Assembly (NCBI RefSeq): GCF_014652875.1
Contig: NZ_BMZQ01000001.1
Location: 372,001-436,000, forward strand
Origin: Tianweitania populi
GTDB lineage: Bacteria > Pseudomonadota > Alphaproteobacteria > Rhizobiales > Rhizobiaceae
Length of the DNA stretch: 64,000 bases
Direction of reading: 5' to 3'
Under the pieces are notes generated by a model, which saw only the letters and a program-made list of their open reading frames with translations, was not told where the DNA came from and searched no databases. Positions 15,961 to 23,981 of this stretch are shown here, piece after piece. The stretch's first letter is position 1; each line of letters begins with the position of its first letter. The translations under genes and the position numbers were made by a program.

Positions 15961-17118
15961 ATGATGAAGGCATGGAACTGGCCGTGGCGGAGCGTGGCCC
16001 TAAGCCCGGAGCGCAAGGAAGCCGGCGGGATCGGCTTCGTGGCGCTGCATGGGCAAGCCGCAGCGCACTGGACGCGGCGCGATTACGGCGCGCTGGCCCG
16101 CGAAGGCTATATGAAGAACCCGATCGTGCATCGCTCCGTGCGCATGATCGCGGAAGCGGCGGCGGCGGTGCCGTGGCTGCTTTATCAAGGCGTCACTGAG
16201 CATGACGCGCATCCGCTGCTGAAGCTGCTTGCGCGACCCAACCGGCGCATGGCGGGCGCGGCCTTCCTGGAAGGGCTTTATGGCCACCTGCTGCTTTCGG
16301 GCAATGCCTATGTCGAGCTGGTGAGCGCGGGCGAGCGGCGTGAGCTACATCTGCTGCGGCCGGACCGGACGCGGGTGGCGACGGACGAGCGTGGCTGGCC
16401 CGTGGCGCTGAATGTGGGCGAGGGGCGCGATAAGCGAACTGTGCCGCTGGGGCCGGATGGGGCGCTGCAGCTCCAGTTGTTTCATCCGGTGGACGATCAT
16501 TACGGCTTTGCGCCGCTGGAAGCCGCACTGACGGCGCTCGATACGCATAATGCGGCGGGGCAGTGGAACAAGGCGCTGCTCGACAACTCGGCGCGGCCTT
16601 CCGGTGCGCTGGTTTATGCGCCGAAGGAGGGCGGCAATCTCACGGACGAGCAATTCGAACGGCTGAAGGCGGAGCTTGAGGACGGCTATTCCGGTGCCAA
16701 GCGCGCCGGGCGTCCGTTGCTTCTGGAAGGCGGGCTCGACTGGAAGGCGATGGGCTATTCGCCCAGGGACATGGACTTCATCGAGGCGAAGAATGCCGCC
16801 AGCCGCGACATTGCGCTCGCTTTCGGCGTGCCGCCGATGCTGCTGGGGATCCCCGGCGACAACACTTACGCGAACTATCAGGAAGCCAACCGCGCCTTTT
16901 ACCGCCTGACGGTGCTGCCGCTGGTGGCAAAGACCGCGCGGGAGTTTTCGGCATGGCTGGGGCCGTCATTCGGCGAGGGCCTGAGGCTCTGGTTCGATGC
17001 GGACCAGATCGAGGGGCTGGCGGCCGAGCGCGAGGCGCTGTGGTCGCGCCTGAGTGCGGCGACGTTCCTGACCGATGACGAGAAACGCGAGGCGGTCGGC
17101 TACCGGCCGTTGCCGTGA
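15961..17118 (+). CDS. GTA portal protein (g3, HK97 family)
   Basis: 385 residues from the ATG at 15961; an ATG one codon later is equally possible. HK97-type portal features include GYMKNPIVHRSVRMIAEAAAAVPW near the N terminus, and PPMLLGIPGDNTYANYQEANRAFYR near residue 300. The dodecameric portal forms the DNA channel at the head-tail vertex and docks terminase. Its stop codon overlaps or adjoins the start of the small membrane protein gene. Confidence 0.92.
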   Translation: MMKAWNWPWRSVALSPERKEAGGIGFVALHGQAAAHWTRRDYGALAREGYMKNPIVHRSVRMIAEAAAAVPWLLYQGVTEHDAHPLLKLLARPNRRMAGAAFLEGLYGHLLLSGNAYVELVSAGERRELHLLRPDRTRVATDERGWPVALNVGEGRDKRTVPLGPDGALQLQLFHPVDDHYGFAPLEAALTALDTHNAAGQWNKALLDNSARPSGALVYAPKEGGNLTDEQFERLKAELEDGYSGAKRAGRPLLLEGGLDWKAMGYSPRDMDFIEAKNAASRDIALAFGVPPMLLGIPGDNTYANYQEANRAFYRLTVLPLVAKTAREFSAWLGPSFGEGLRLWFDADQIEGLAAEREALWSRLSAATFLTDDEKREAVGYRPLP

Positions 17119-17129
17119 GGACAATCATC

Positions 17130-17453
17130 ATGAATGACACAGCCATGATCTGGCTGGCGCGCGGCGTAGGTGCCGCGGCCGGCTCGGCGATTTCGCTCGC
17201 CTACATCCTGCCGCGCGGACGACGCGAGGCGGCGGTGCGCTTTGCCGTCGGCCTCGTCAGCGGCGTCGTGTTCGGCGGGGGCGTGGGGCTGAAGATCGCC
17301 CACGAGCTGGACCTTGGCGTGGCCCTCGGTCCCTTCGAACTGATGCTGATGGGTTCGGCTGCCGCAAGCCTTTGTGCCTGGTGGGCGCTGGGCTTCGTGA
17401 TGCGGCTGTTTGAGCGCGGCACAACCAAATCCGAAAAAAGCGAGGCGCGATGA
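17130..17453 (+). CDS. Small GTA-associated membrane protein (DUF6107-like)
   Basis: 107 residues from the ATG at 17130 (GAGGA nine bases upstream); a GTG at 17115 overlapping the portal stop is possible. Three hydrophobic segments are visible: about 8-25, 39-58 and 73-92, then a charged tail. A membrane protein between portal and protease is not part of the Rhodobacter GTA order and appears to be a rhizobial addition. Role unknown; head assembly at the membrane or lysis are possibilities. Its stop overlaps the protease start. Confidence 0.7.
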   Translation: MNDTAMIWLARGVGAAAGSAISLAYILPRGRREAAVRFAVGLVSGVVFGGGVGLKIAHELDLGVALGPFELMLMGSAAASLCAWWALGFVMRLFERGTTKSEKSEAR

Positions 17454-18109
17454 GCGGGATCGAAACCAAGCGCGTGGCGCTTGCCGTGGAAGAGGTGGAC
17501 GCGGAAGGATCGTTCACCGGTTACGCCAGCCTGTTCGGCGCGCCGGATCTTGGGCGTGACATCGTGGAGCGCGGGGCTTTCGCGAAGTCGCTGCGAGCGC
17601 GGGGTGCCAGCGGCGTGCGCATGCTGTTCCAGCACGATCCGGCGCAGCCGATCGGGATATGGACCGAACTGCGCGAGGACGAACGCGGGCTGTTCGTGCG
17701 CGGGCGGCTGCAGAGCGAGGTGGCGCGGGGGCGTGAAATCCTGGCGCTGATGAAAGCGGGTGCGCTAGACGGTTTGTCGATCGGCTTTCGTGCGGAAAAG
17801 GCACGCAAGGAAGCGGCGACTGGGTTCCGGCGCATTCTGGAAGCGGACCTCTGGGAAATCTCCGTGGTGACCTTTCCGATGCTGCCGGGCGCGCGCATCC
17901 GCCAGGTGAAGAGCGGGGCGCAAAGCCTTCCCACGACCCGTAAATTCGAACGCTGGCTCACGCAGGATGCTGGGCTGTCGCGGGCGCAAGCCAAGCTGGT
18001 GATCAGCAAGGGCTTCGCCGAACTGAAGCGCGAGCGAGACGCCGCGCAAGGCCGACCTGAAAGGCTGGCGGACACAATCCGCGCGGCCGCAAACCTGTTC
18101 CAGAACTGA
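17450..18109 (+). CDS. GTA prohead protease (g4, HK97 family)
   Basis: 219 residues. The U35 protease fold shows GSFTGYASLFGAPDLGRDIVERGAF, then catalytic His in LFQHDPAQPIG and Ser in ALDGLSIGF, then the WEISVVTFPM strand. It cleaves the capsid delta domain during maturation. The start overlaps the previous stop (ATGA). The C-terminal 60 residues are extended and basic. Confidence 0.93.
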   Translation: MSGIETKRVALAVEEVDAEGSFTGYASLFGAPDLGRDIVERGAFAKSLRARGASGVRMLFQHDPAQPIGIWTELREDERGLFVRGRLQSEVARGREILALMKAGALDGLSIGFRAEKARKEAATGFRRILEADLWEISVVTFPMLPGARIRQVKSGAQSLPTTRKFERWLTQDAGLSRAQAKLVISKGFAELKRERDAAQGRPERLADTIRAAANLFQN

Positions 18110-18118
18110 GGATCAAAT

Positions 18119-19369
18119 ATGCAGACCATGCAGAGCAAGCGTGCGCCGGAAACTAAGAGCGGTGCGCCGTATGATGTGAAGGGCGCGTTTGACGATTTCA
18201 TGGGCGCGTTCGAGGCGTTCAAGGACGCTAACGACACCCGCCTCGGCGAACTCGAAACGCGCATGACGGCGGATGTGCTGTCGACCGACAAGGTCGATCG
18301 CATCTCCAAGTCGCTCGATGCACAGCAACGCAAGCTGGACGAGCTGCTTTTGAAGAAGGCGCGCCCGGCGCTGGGTCGCAGCAGTGAGGTGGGCGCGAGC
18401 GAGCACAAGGACGCCTTCGAAGCCTATGTGCGCTCCGGTGACGAGCGCGGCATACGCTCCGTGGAAGCCAAAGCGATGAGCATTGGTTCGGGTTCGGACG
18501 GCGGCTATCTCGTGCCGGTTGAGACCGAAACGGAGATCGCCAAGCGGCTTTCCGTGCTGTCGCCGATCCGCTCGATTGCTTCGGTGCGCCAGGTGTCCAC
18601 GGCCGTGCTGAAGAAGCCGTTCGCGCTGACCGGTCCGGCGACGGGCTGGGTGGGCGAAACGGCGGCGCGCACGCAGACGGCGAGCCCGACGCTGGCCGAA
18701 CTCGAGTTCCCGGCGGCCGAGCTTTACGCCATGCCATCCGCCACGCAGGCGCTGCTGGAAGACAGCGCGGTGGATCTCGACACCTGGCTGTCTGACGAGA
18801 TCGAACTCGCCTTCGCCGAACAGGAAGGCACGGCTTTCGTGACGGGCAACGGCGTCAACAAGCCGAAGGGTTTCCTCGCCTACGACAAGGTCGCGGAGCC
18901 GAACTGGTCCTGGGGCTCGCTCGGCACGATCGCAACGGGTGCGGCGGGTGCCTTTGCCGCGACGAACCCGGCCGACAAACTCGTTGACCTTATCTATGCG
19001 CTGAAGGCCGGTTACCGCGAAAACGCGTCCTTCGTGATGAACCGCAAAACGCAAGCCGCGGTGCGCAAGATGAAGGACGGCGACGGCAACTATCTCTGGC
19101 AGCCGCCGGCGGGTGTTGGTCAGAAGGCTTCGTTGATGGGCTTCCCGGTGGTGGAAGCCGAGGACATGCCGGATATCGCGGCGGACTCGACGGCGATTGC
19201 CTTCGGTGACTTCGCGCGCGGCTATCTGATCGTTGACCGCACCGGCGTGCGCGTGCTGCGCGATCCGTATTCCGCCAAGCCGTATGTGTTGTTCTACGTG
19301 ACCAAGCGCGTCGGCGGCGGTGTGCAGGATTTTAGCGCGATCAAGCTGCTGAAGTTCGCGACGGCCTGA
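18119..19369 (+). CDS. GTA major capsid protein (g5, HK97 fold)
   Basis: 416 residues. The first 110 residues are the helical delta (scaffold) domain, which should be removed by the g4 protease. The coat begins near the sequence GSDGGYLVPVETE and has the conserved GWVGETAARTQTASPTLAELEF and GFPVVEAEDMPD motifs of HK97 coats. A rho-independent terminator follows directly, which suits a gene needed in hundreds of copies per particle. Confidence 0.95.
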   Translation: MQTMQSKRAPETKSGAPYDVKGAFDDFMGAFEAFKDANDTRLGELETRMTADVLSTDKVDRISKSLDAQQRKLDELLLKKARPALGRSSEVGASEHKDAFEAYVRSGDERGIRSVEAKAMSIGSGSDGGYLVPVETETEIAKRLSVLSPIRSIASVRQVSTAVLKKPFALTGPATGWVGETAARTQTASPTLAELEFPAAELYAMPSATQALLEDSAVDLDTWLSDEIELAFAEQEGTAFVTGNGVNKPKGFLAYDKVAEPNWSWGSLGTIATGAAGAFAATNPADKLVDLIYALKAGYRENASFVMNRKTQAAVRKMKDGDGNYLWQPPAGVGQKASLMGFPVVEAEDMPDIAADSTAIAFGDFARGYLIVDRTGVRVLRDPYSAKPYVLFYVTKRVGGGVQDFSAIKLLKFATA

Positions 19370-19394
19370 TCGCCCGAGCCTGAACAAACACATG

Positions 19395-19428
19395 AGCCCC
19401 GGCATGATCTGCCGGGGCTTTTTCTTTT
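19395..19428 (+). terminator. Rho-independent terminator after the capsid gene
   Basis: AGCCCCGGC (19395-19403), a 7-base loop and GCCGGGGCT (19411-19419) form a perfect 9-bp stem followed by a T-rich tract (TTTTTCTTTT). It lies inside the GTA cluster, 25 bases after the capsid stop and 24 before the connector gene. Read-through must occur for the tail genes to be expressed from the same promoter. Confidence 0.85.
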
Positions 19429-19452
19429 CCGCCAGACGCTTGAGGGATTTTC

Positions 19453-20022
19453 ATGACTCTGTTTCGCACCGTCGAGCCGGCGGCCGAGCCGGTGACCGTG
19501 GCCGATGTAAAGGCGCATCTGCGGCTCGATCATGCGAGCGAGGATGGGCTGATCGCGGATCTGATCCGGGCAGCGCGGGCTGAGGTCGAACAGGCCACGG
19601 GCTGTGCGCTGATCGAGCAAAGCTGGCGGCTGACGATCGATCGCTGGCCGGCATCCAACCGCGTGCTGATCCACAAGCATCCCGTGCGCGAAGTGTTGTC
19701 GGTGACGATCTATGGAAGGGATGGCGGTGCGGCGATTGTTGATCCGGCGACGATGCTGCTCGATGCCGATGCGCGGCCGACACGCCTTCACTTCGACCAG
19801 GCGCCGCAGCCGGGGCGAGCGATGAACGGGATCGAGGTGGATTTCGTCGCGGGTTTCGGGCCGGCGGGAACGGATGTGCCCGATCTGCTCAAGCGCGCAG
19901 TGGTGATGCTGGCGAGTCATTGGTTCGAGTTCCGCGCGGTGCTGTCAGCCAAGGATCAGCCGGCGTCTTATCCGAAGGGTTATGAGCGCCTGATTGCGCC
20001 TTATCGTTCGCGGAGGCTCTAG
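19453..20022 (+). CDS. GTA head-tail connector (g6)
   Basis: 189 residues. The family start EPVTVADVKAHLRLDHASEDGLIADLIRAARAEVEQATG is typical of gp6-like adaptor proteins. It binds the portal after DNA packaging and links it to the closure protein. Its stop (TAG 20020-20022) is directly followed by the next ATG. Confidence 0.88.
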   Translation: MTLFRTVEPAAEPVTVADVKAHLRLDHASEDGLIADLIRAARAEVEQATGCALIEQSWRLTIDRWPASNRVLIHKHPVREVLSVTIYGRDGGAAIVDPATMLLDADARPTRLHFDQAPQPGRAMNGIEVDFVAGFGPAGTDVPDLLKRAVVMLASHWFEFRAVLSAKDQPASYPKGYERLIAPYRSRRL

Positions 20023-20355
20023 ATGGTGAGTTTCATCGAGCCGGGCAGCCTGCGCACCGAGCTGGCGCTGGAAGACGTGACGCTGAGCGAGGATGGCGCG
20101 GGCGGGCATGTCGAACACTGGACGGAAGTCGCCACCGTGTTTGCGCGGCTGGAGCCGGTGCGGGCGGATGCGCGCTTTGGGGCGGATCAATCGCTGGAAA
20201 GCGTGACGCATCGGGTGACGCTTCGTTTTCGCGACCTTGTGAAGAGCGGCATGCGCTTTCGGTTGGGGGCGCGATTGTTCGACATCGTGACCGTTCATGA
20301 TCCTGATGAATCCGGCCGTTATCTTGTTTGTCGAACGCGGGAACAGGGCCGATGA
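20023..20355 (+). CDS. GTA head closure protein (g7)
   Basis: 110 residues, matching the SPP1 gp16/HK97 gp10-type head-tail joining family: start in LRTELALEDVTLSEDGAGGHV and the strand SVTHRVTLRFR, ending LFDIVTVHDPDESGRYLVC. It seals the head and receives the tail. The stop overlaps the start of a 58-residue ORF (ATGA). Confidence 0.88.
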   Translation: MVSFIEPGSLRTELALEDVTLSEDGAGGHVEHWTEVATVFARLEPVRADARFGADQSLESVTHRVTLRFRDLVKSGMRFRLGARLFDIVTVHDPDESGRYLVCRTREQGR

Positions 20356-20528
20356 AGGTGAGTTTTTCGCTGACGCTGGATGGCATGGTTCGCGCCTTGC
20401 GCACCCGGCTGCATGGTGTGCAGGATGAGGTGCAATGGGGCGGGGCGGACGAACAGCCGGAACGTCGCGCCCTGCGCGATGGCGAGACTGCAACCAGGGA
20501 GGGGCGCGATGGCAGCCGCGGCGGTTGA
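20352..20528 (+). CDS. Tiny GTA ORF coupled to g7, function unknown
   Basis: 58 residues starting at an ATG that overlaps the g7 stop (ATGA). The protein begins MKVSFSLTLDGMVRALRTR, then becomes charged and Arg/Glu/Gly-rich. Its 3' end overlaps the start of the g8 gene (20509). The stop-start overlap suggests real translation. It could be a remnant of an HK97 gp10/minor tail gene, or simply keep ribosomes on the message for g8. Confidence 0.5.
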   Translation: MKVSFSLTLDGMVRALRTRLHGVQDEVQWGGADEQPERRALRDGETATREGRDGSRGG

Positions 20529-20916
20529 ATTGCAGAAGGTGATCTTCGCGGCGCTGCGGGGTGACGCGGCGATCAGTGCCGTGGTGGGCAACCGCATCCA
20601 CGACCATGCGCCCGCCAATGTCCGCTTTCCCTATCTCACTTTCGGGCGCAGCAGCGCTTATGACTGGAGCACGGGCACGGAGATCGGCACCGAGCACCTG
20701 TTCTCGATCCATGTCTGGTCGAAGGCCAGGGGCAAGACCGAGACGCTCGAACTGATGGGACGCGTCGAAGAGATTTTGCGCGACGGCAAGCTCGTGCCGC
20801 ATGGCCATCACCTCGTGAACCTCACACCGGATTTCGCGGAGTCGCGGTTCGATGAGGAACTCTCCCTTTATCATGGGCTGCTGCGCTATCGCGCCGTGAC
20901 CGAACCGGCCGCTTAA
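20509..20916 (+). CDS. GTA tail terminator / DUF3168 protein (g8)
   Basis: 135 residues from the ATG at 20509, preceded by GGGAGGGG. DUF3168 features: VIFAALRGDAAISAVVGNRI and FPYLTFGRSSAYDWST, then LFSIHVWSKARGKTE. Members cap the tail tube at the head-proximal end. An upstream in-frame start would overlap most of the tiny ORF and lacks a ribosome site. Confidence 0.87.
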   Translation: MAAAAVELQKVIFAALRGDAAISAVVGNRIHDHAPANVRFPYLTFGRSSAYDWSTGTEIGTEHLFSIHVWSKARGKTETLELMGRVEEILRDGKLVPHGHHLVNLTPDFAESRFDEELSLYHGLLRYRAVTEPAA

Positions 20917-20950
20917 GGCCCAAAGTCCTCAAACAATCTGGAGACTGCTT

Positions 20951-21358
20951 ATGGTTGCTCAAAGGGGCAGGGATCTGCTTGTCAAAATGGAGGCCGGCGG
21001 CGCCTTCACCACGGTTGCGGGGCTCCGCACCAAGCGGCTCGCCTTCAACAGCGAAACGGTGGATGTGACCGACGCGGATTCGGCCGGACGCTGGCGCGAA
21101 TTGCTGGCAGCAAGTGGCGTGCAGCGGGCGTCGGTGAGCGGGGCCGGTATCTTCAAGGATGCAGCTTCAGATGCGGCGATGCGCTCAGCCTTCTTCTCCG
21201 GCGCGATCGGGCGCTGGCAGTTTCTGGTGCCGGATTTCGGGACCGTCGAGGGTCCGTTCCAGATCACGGCGTTGGAATATTCCGGCGCGCATGACGGCGA
21301 GGTGACCTTTGAAGTGTCGCTCGAATCGGCGGGTGCTGTCGGGTTCGTGGCCCTATGA
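20951..21358 (+). CDS. GTA major tail tube protein (g9, TP901-1 family)
   Basis: 135 residues, beginning MVAQRGRDLLVKMEAGGAF with the family's TVAGLRTKRLAFNSETVDVTDADS. It polymerises into the tail tube. The stop overlaps the following ATG (ATGA), coupling it to g10. Confidence 0.9.
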   Translation: MVAQRGRDLLVKMEAGGAFTTVAGLRTKRLAFNSETVDVTDADSAGRWRELLAASGVQRASVSGAGIFKDAASDAAMRSAFFSGAIGRWQFLVPDFGTVEGPFQITALEYSGAHDGEVTFEVSLESAGAVGFVAL

Positions 21359-21681
21359 GCGTGAACCGGCGACGCGGCGAGGTGGCCGCTGTTCTGGATG
21401 GCCGTGAGTATCGGCTGTGTTTGACGCTGGGCGCGCTGGCCGAACTGGAGCATGCCTTTGCGGCTGATGATCTGGGCGCGCTGGTGCAGCGCTTTTCCAG
21501 CGGTTCGCTTTCGGCTGGCGACATGATCGCGGTGATCAGCGCGGGTCTGCGAGGCGGCGGCAACGACATTAAGGACGACACGGTGCGTGGGATGACGACT
21601 CAGGGCGGCGTGGCAGGCTTTGCGCAGATCGTCAGCGATCTCCTGCAGGCGACATTCGGAGCGCCTTCCGCAAACCCTTAA
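21355..21681 (+). CDS. GTA tail assembly chaperone, first part (g10)
   Basis: 108 residues, matching the GTA gp10 family (N terminus RRGEVAAVLDGREYRLCLTLGALAELEHAF, then GDMIAVISAGLRGGG). It belongs to the tail assembly chaperone class that coats the tape measure during tail building. The last codons before TAA are GCA AAC CCT, which form the heptamer A-AAC-CCT; slipping back one base continues into the next frame (see 21672). The overlap with g9 is four bases. Confidence 0.88.
   Translation: MSVNRRRGEVAAVLDGREYRLCLTLGALAELEHAFAADDLGALVQRFSSGSLSAGDMIAVISAGLRGGGNDIKDDTVRGMTTQGGVAGFAQIVSDLLQATFGAPSANP
21672..21678 (+). promoter_or_regulatory. Candidate -1 ribosomal frameshift site AAACCCT
   Basis: The heptamer fits X-XXY-YYZ in the g10 frame (A AAC CCT), directly before the g10 stop TAA. 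After a -1 slip the codons are AAA CCC TTA AGT, and the frame stays open to 21914 through the g10.1 domain. A possible stem (CGCGC 21701-21705 with GCGCG 21712-21716, flanked by GGAA/TTCC) lies downstream, though farther away than is usual. Confidence 0.55.
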
Positions 21682-21914
21682 GTGCCGCAGCAGGTGGAAG
21701 CGCGCAAGCGAGCGCGGCCTTTCCGTGGGACCAGGCGATGGCGCTTGGTTTCGGCCTGCTGCGGCTTGAGCCCCGCGCTTTCTGGGCAATGACGCCGATC
21801 GAACTGGCGGCGGCGATCAAGCCGCTGTTTCCGGCTGGCGGCGGCGAGCCGCTCGGGCGCAGCGAGTTTGATCGCATGATGCAGCAATTCCCCGATGGAG
21901 GACCTTATGGCTGA
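21672..21914 (+). CDS. GTA tail assembly chaperone, second part (g10.1, rcc01693-like)
   Basis: The stop is TGA at 21912-21914. The frame encodes the conserved chaperone block FPWDQAMALGFGLLRLEPRAFWAMTPIELAAAI (key residues Phe-Pro-Trp-Asp, then FWAMTP). The frame is open back to 21573, but no ATG, GTG, TTG or CTG precedes the FPWD motif; an ATT at 21654 is the only near-start. The first ATG (21738) lies inside the conserved domain. I therefore list it as the downstream part of a frameshift product joined to g10. If translated separately, the start is unknown. Confidence 0.7.
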   Translation, partial: KPLSAAAGGSAQASAAFPWDQAMALGFGLLRLEPRAFWAMTPIELAAAIKPLFPAGGGEPLGRSEFDRMMQQFPDGGPYG

Positions 21915-22452
21915 CGATGTGCGTATCCGCATCGAGGCGGATGCCGCGCCGTTTCTGGCGACGCTCGATAATTTGCGCACGGTGTCGCAAGGGTTCGGGC
22001 GGGATCTGACTGGGGCGCTGAAGAGTGCGGCGGTGAGCGGGAAGTCGCTGGACGACATTCTGCGGCGGCTGGGCTCGAACCTGGCGGGGCGGGCGTTGTC
22101 GGCGGGCTTGGCGCCGCTGAGCCAGCTGACCGGATCGCTGCTGTCGAACATCTTTGGCGGACTGACAGGCGGCGTGACGCCGTTCGCCAAGGGCGGGGTG
22201 GTGTCGACGCCGTCTTACTTCCCGATGGCATCAGGCACCGGGTTGATGGGCGAAGCGGGCGCGGAAGCGATCCTGCCGCTGGCGCGGGGGTCCGATGGGC
22301 GGCTGGGCGTCGCGTCGGGCGGTGGCGGTGGTGCGCCGGTCAACATCACCTTCAACGTGACGGCAAGCGATGCGGCTTCGTTCCGCAAATCGGAAGCGCA
22401 GATCACCGGCATGCTGGCGCAGGCCGTGTCGCGCGGCGCGCGCGGACGTTAA
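21907..22452 (+). CDS. GTA tail tape measure protein (g11), very short
   Basis: 181 residues from the ATG at 21907 (GGAGGA lies just before it; an ATG at 21895 is possible). It has the tape measure features VRIRIEADAAPFLATLDNL, a glycine-rich hydrophobic stretch (LTGSLLSNIFGGLTGG) and FAKGGVVSTP with GLMGEAGAEAILPL near the C terminus, as in RcGTA g11. At this length the tail must be very short. The start overlaps the g10.1 stop. Confidence 0.9.
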   Translation: MADDVRIRIEADAAPFLATLDNLRTVSQGFGRDLTGALKSAAVSGKSLDDILRRLGSNLAGRALSAGLAPLSQLTGSLLSNIFGGLTGGVTPFAKGGVVSTPSYFPMASGTGLMGEAGAEAILPLARGSDGRLGVASGGGGGAPVNITFNVTASDAASFRKSEAQITGMLAQAVSRGARGR

Positions 22453-22464
22453 TCAGGAGCGGAA

Positions 22465-23097
22465 ATGGCTGAGTTTCATGACGTGCTGTTTCCCGCAGCC
22501 GTGTCCTTCGGCGCGACCGGCGGGCCGGAGCGGCGGGTCGAGATCGTGCAGATGACGTCGGGGCGTGAGCAGCGCAATGCACGGCTGCGCCATTCGCGCA
22601 GGCATTATGATGCGGGCACCGGCGTGCGCTCGCTGAGTGACCTCTATGAGATCATGGATTTCTTCGAGGCGCGGCGCGGCTCGCTACACGGGTTTCGGTT
22701 TCGCGACCCGTTCGACATGAAGTCGTGTCGGCCAGATGCGACGATCGCGGCTCGGGATCAGAGGATTGGCACTGGCGATGGCGTGGCGCGGGTGTTCCAG
22801 CTGGCGAAGACCTATGGGGTTGGCGAGGACGCTTATGTCAGGCCGATCCGCAAGGTGCTGACATCAAGTGTGCGGGTGGCGGTGGCGGGTGCTGAACTGG
22901 CCCCGAACCGTTTTGCGGTGGATGCGGCGACCGGGCTGGTGACGCTGATGCAGGCGCCGGTTGAAGGCGCGGCGGTGACGGCCGGCTTCGAGTTCCATGT
23001 GCCGGTGCGCTTCGACACCGAGCGCATCGCCATCAGCCTGACCGCCTTCAAGGCCGGGCAAATCCCTTCCATTCCCTTGATCGAGGTGAGCGCATGA
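22465..23097 (+). CDS. GTA distal tail protein (g12, DUF2460)
   Basis: 210 residues, full length for the DUF2460/TIGR02217 family. The sequence RRVEIVQMTSGREQRNARLRHSRRHYDAGTGVRS is diagnostic. In Rhodobacter GTA this protein forms the ring at the end of the tail tube. The last four bases overlap the g13 start. Confidence 0.92.
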   Translation: MAEFHDVLFPAAVSFGATGGPERRVEIVQMTSGREQRNARLRHSRRHYDAGTGVRSLSDLYEIMDFFEARRGSLHGFRFRDPFDMKSCRPDATIAARDQRIGTGDGVARVFQLAKTYGVGEDAYVRPIRKVLTSSVRVAVAGAELAPNRFAVDAATGLVTLMQAPVEGAAVTAGFEFHVPVRFDTERIAISLTAFKAGQIPSIPLIEVSA

Positions 23098-23981
23098 GTG
23101 TGAGCGAGGAGTTTCGCACCCATCTGAGCGGCGCGACGACGACTTTGTGCCATTGCTGGCGCGTGACGCGGCGCGGTGGGACGGTGGCCGGCTATACCGA
23201 TCATGACGAGAAGCTGGTGGTGGAAGGCACGGCGTTCCAGCCGGAAAGCGGGTTTTCGGCCAGCGAGGCGCGGGACCGGCTGGGTCTGAGCACTGATACG
23301 GTGGACATCGATGGTGCGCTGTCTTCGCTCGATATTTCTGACGAGGAGATCGCCGCGGGCGCGTTCGACGGCGCGGGCGTGGAAACGCTGCTGGTGAACT
23401 GGAGCGACCCCAGCCAATGGACGCTGCTGCGCAAGGCGGTGATCGGCAAGATTGTCAGGCAGGATGGGCTGTTTACGGCGGAGCTGTTAAGCCCGACGGA
23501 AAGCCTCGACCGCGTGAATGGGCGATACATTCGCAGGGAATGTGACTCGGTGCTGGGCGACCGCCGCTGCAAGGTGGCGCTGGATCGGCCGGATTTTCAT
23601 GCCAGTGGATTGGTGGTGAAGATCGAGGGGCGCGATGCGGTGCTGGCTTCCGGCCTGAACGATGTGGAAGCCGGGTGGTTTTCGCATGGGCGGCTGACCT
23701 GGACATCGGGTGCGAATGCCGGGCGGGTGGAGCAGGTGCTGGACCATGCGCGGCGGCTGGACGGGGTGCGGCTGGTGCTTTGGCGCGATGGCACGATTGT
23801 CTCGGCACCCGGCGACGCGTTCACCGTGGAAGTCGGTTGCGACAAGCTGTTTGCGACCTGCGAGGCGAAGTTTGGCAATAGCGCGAACTTCCGCGGCTTT
23901 CCGCATCTGCCGGGCAATGACGCTGCTTACGGCTATGTCACGGACGGCGTCGTGTTCGACGGCGCGCCGATTGTGCCATGA
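23094..23981 (+). CDS. GTA hub protein (g13, DUF2163 / BR0599 family)
   Basis: 295 residues. Typical motifs are LCHCWRVTRRGGTVAGYTDHD near the start, the Cys-containing RRECDSVLGDRRCKV, and VEVGCDKLFATCEAKFGNSANFRGFPHLPG, which holds the cysteines proposed to bind an iron-sulfur cluster in RcGTA g13. It forms part of the baseplate. It overlaps g12 and g14 by four bases each. Confidence 0.92.
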   Translation: MSVSEEFRTHLSGATTTLCHCWRVTRRGGTVAGYTDHDEKLVVEGTAFQPESGFSASEARDRLGLSTDTVDIDGALSSLDISDEEIAAGAFDGAGVETLLVNWSDPSQWTLLRKAVIGKIVRQDGLFTAELLSPTESLDRVNGRYIRRECDSVLGDRRCKVALDRPDFHASGLVVKIEGRDAVLASGLNDVEAGWFSHGRLTWTSGANAGRVEQVLDHARRLDGVRLVLWRDGTIVSAPGDAFTVEVGCDKLFATCEAKFGNSANFRGFPHLPGNDAAYGYVTDGVVFDGAPIVP

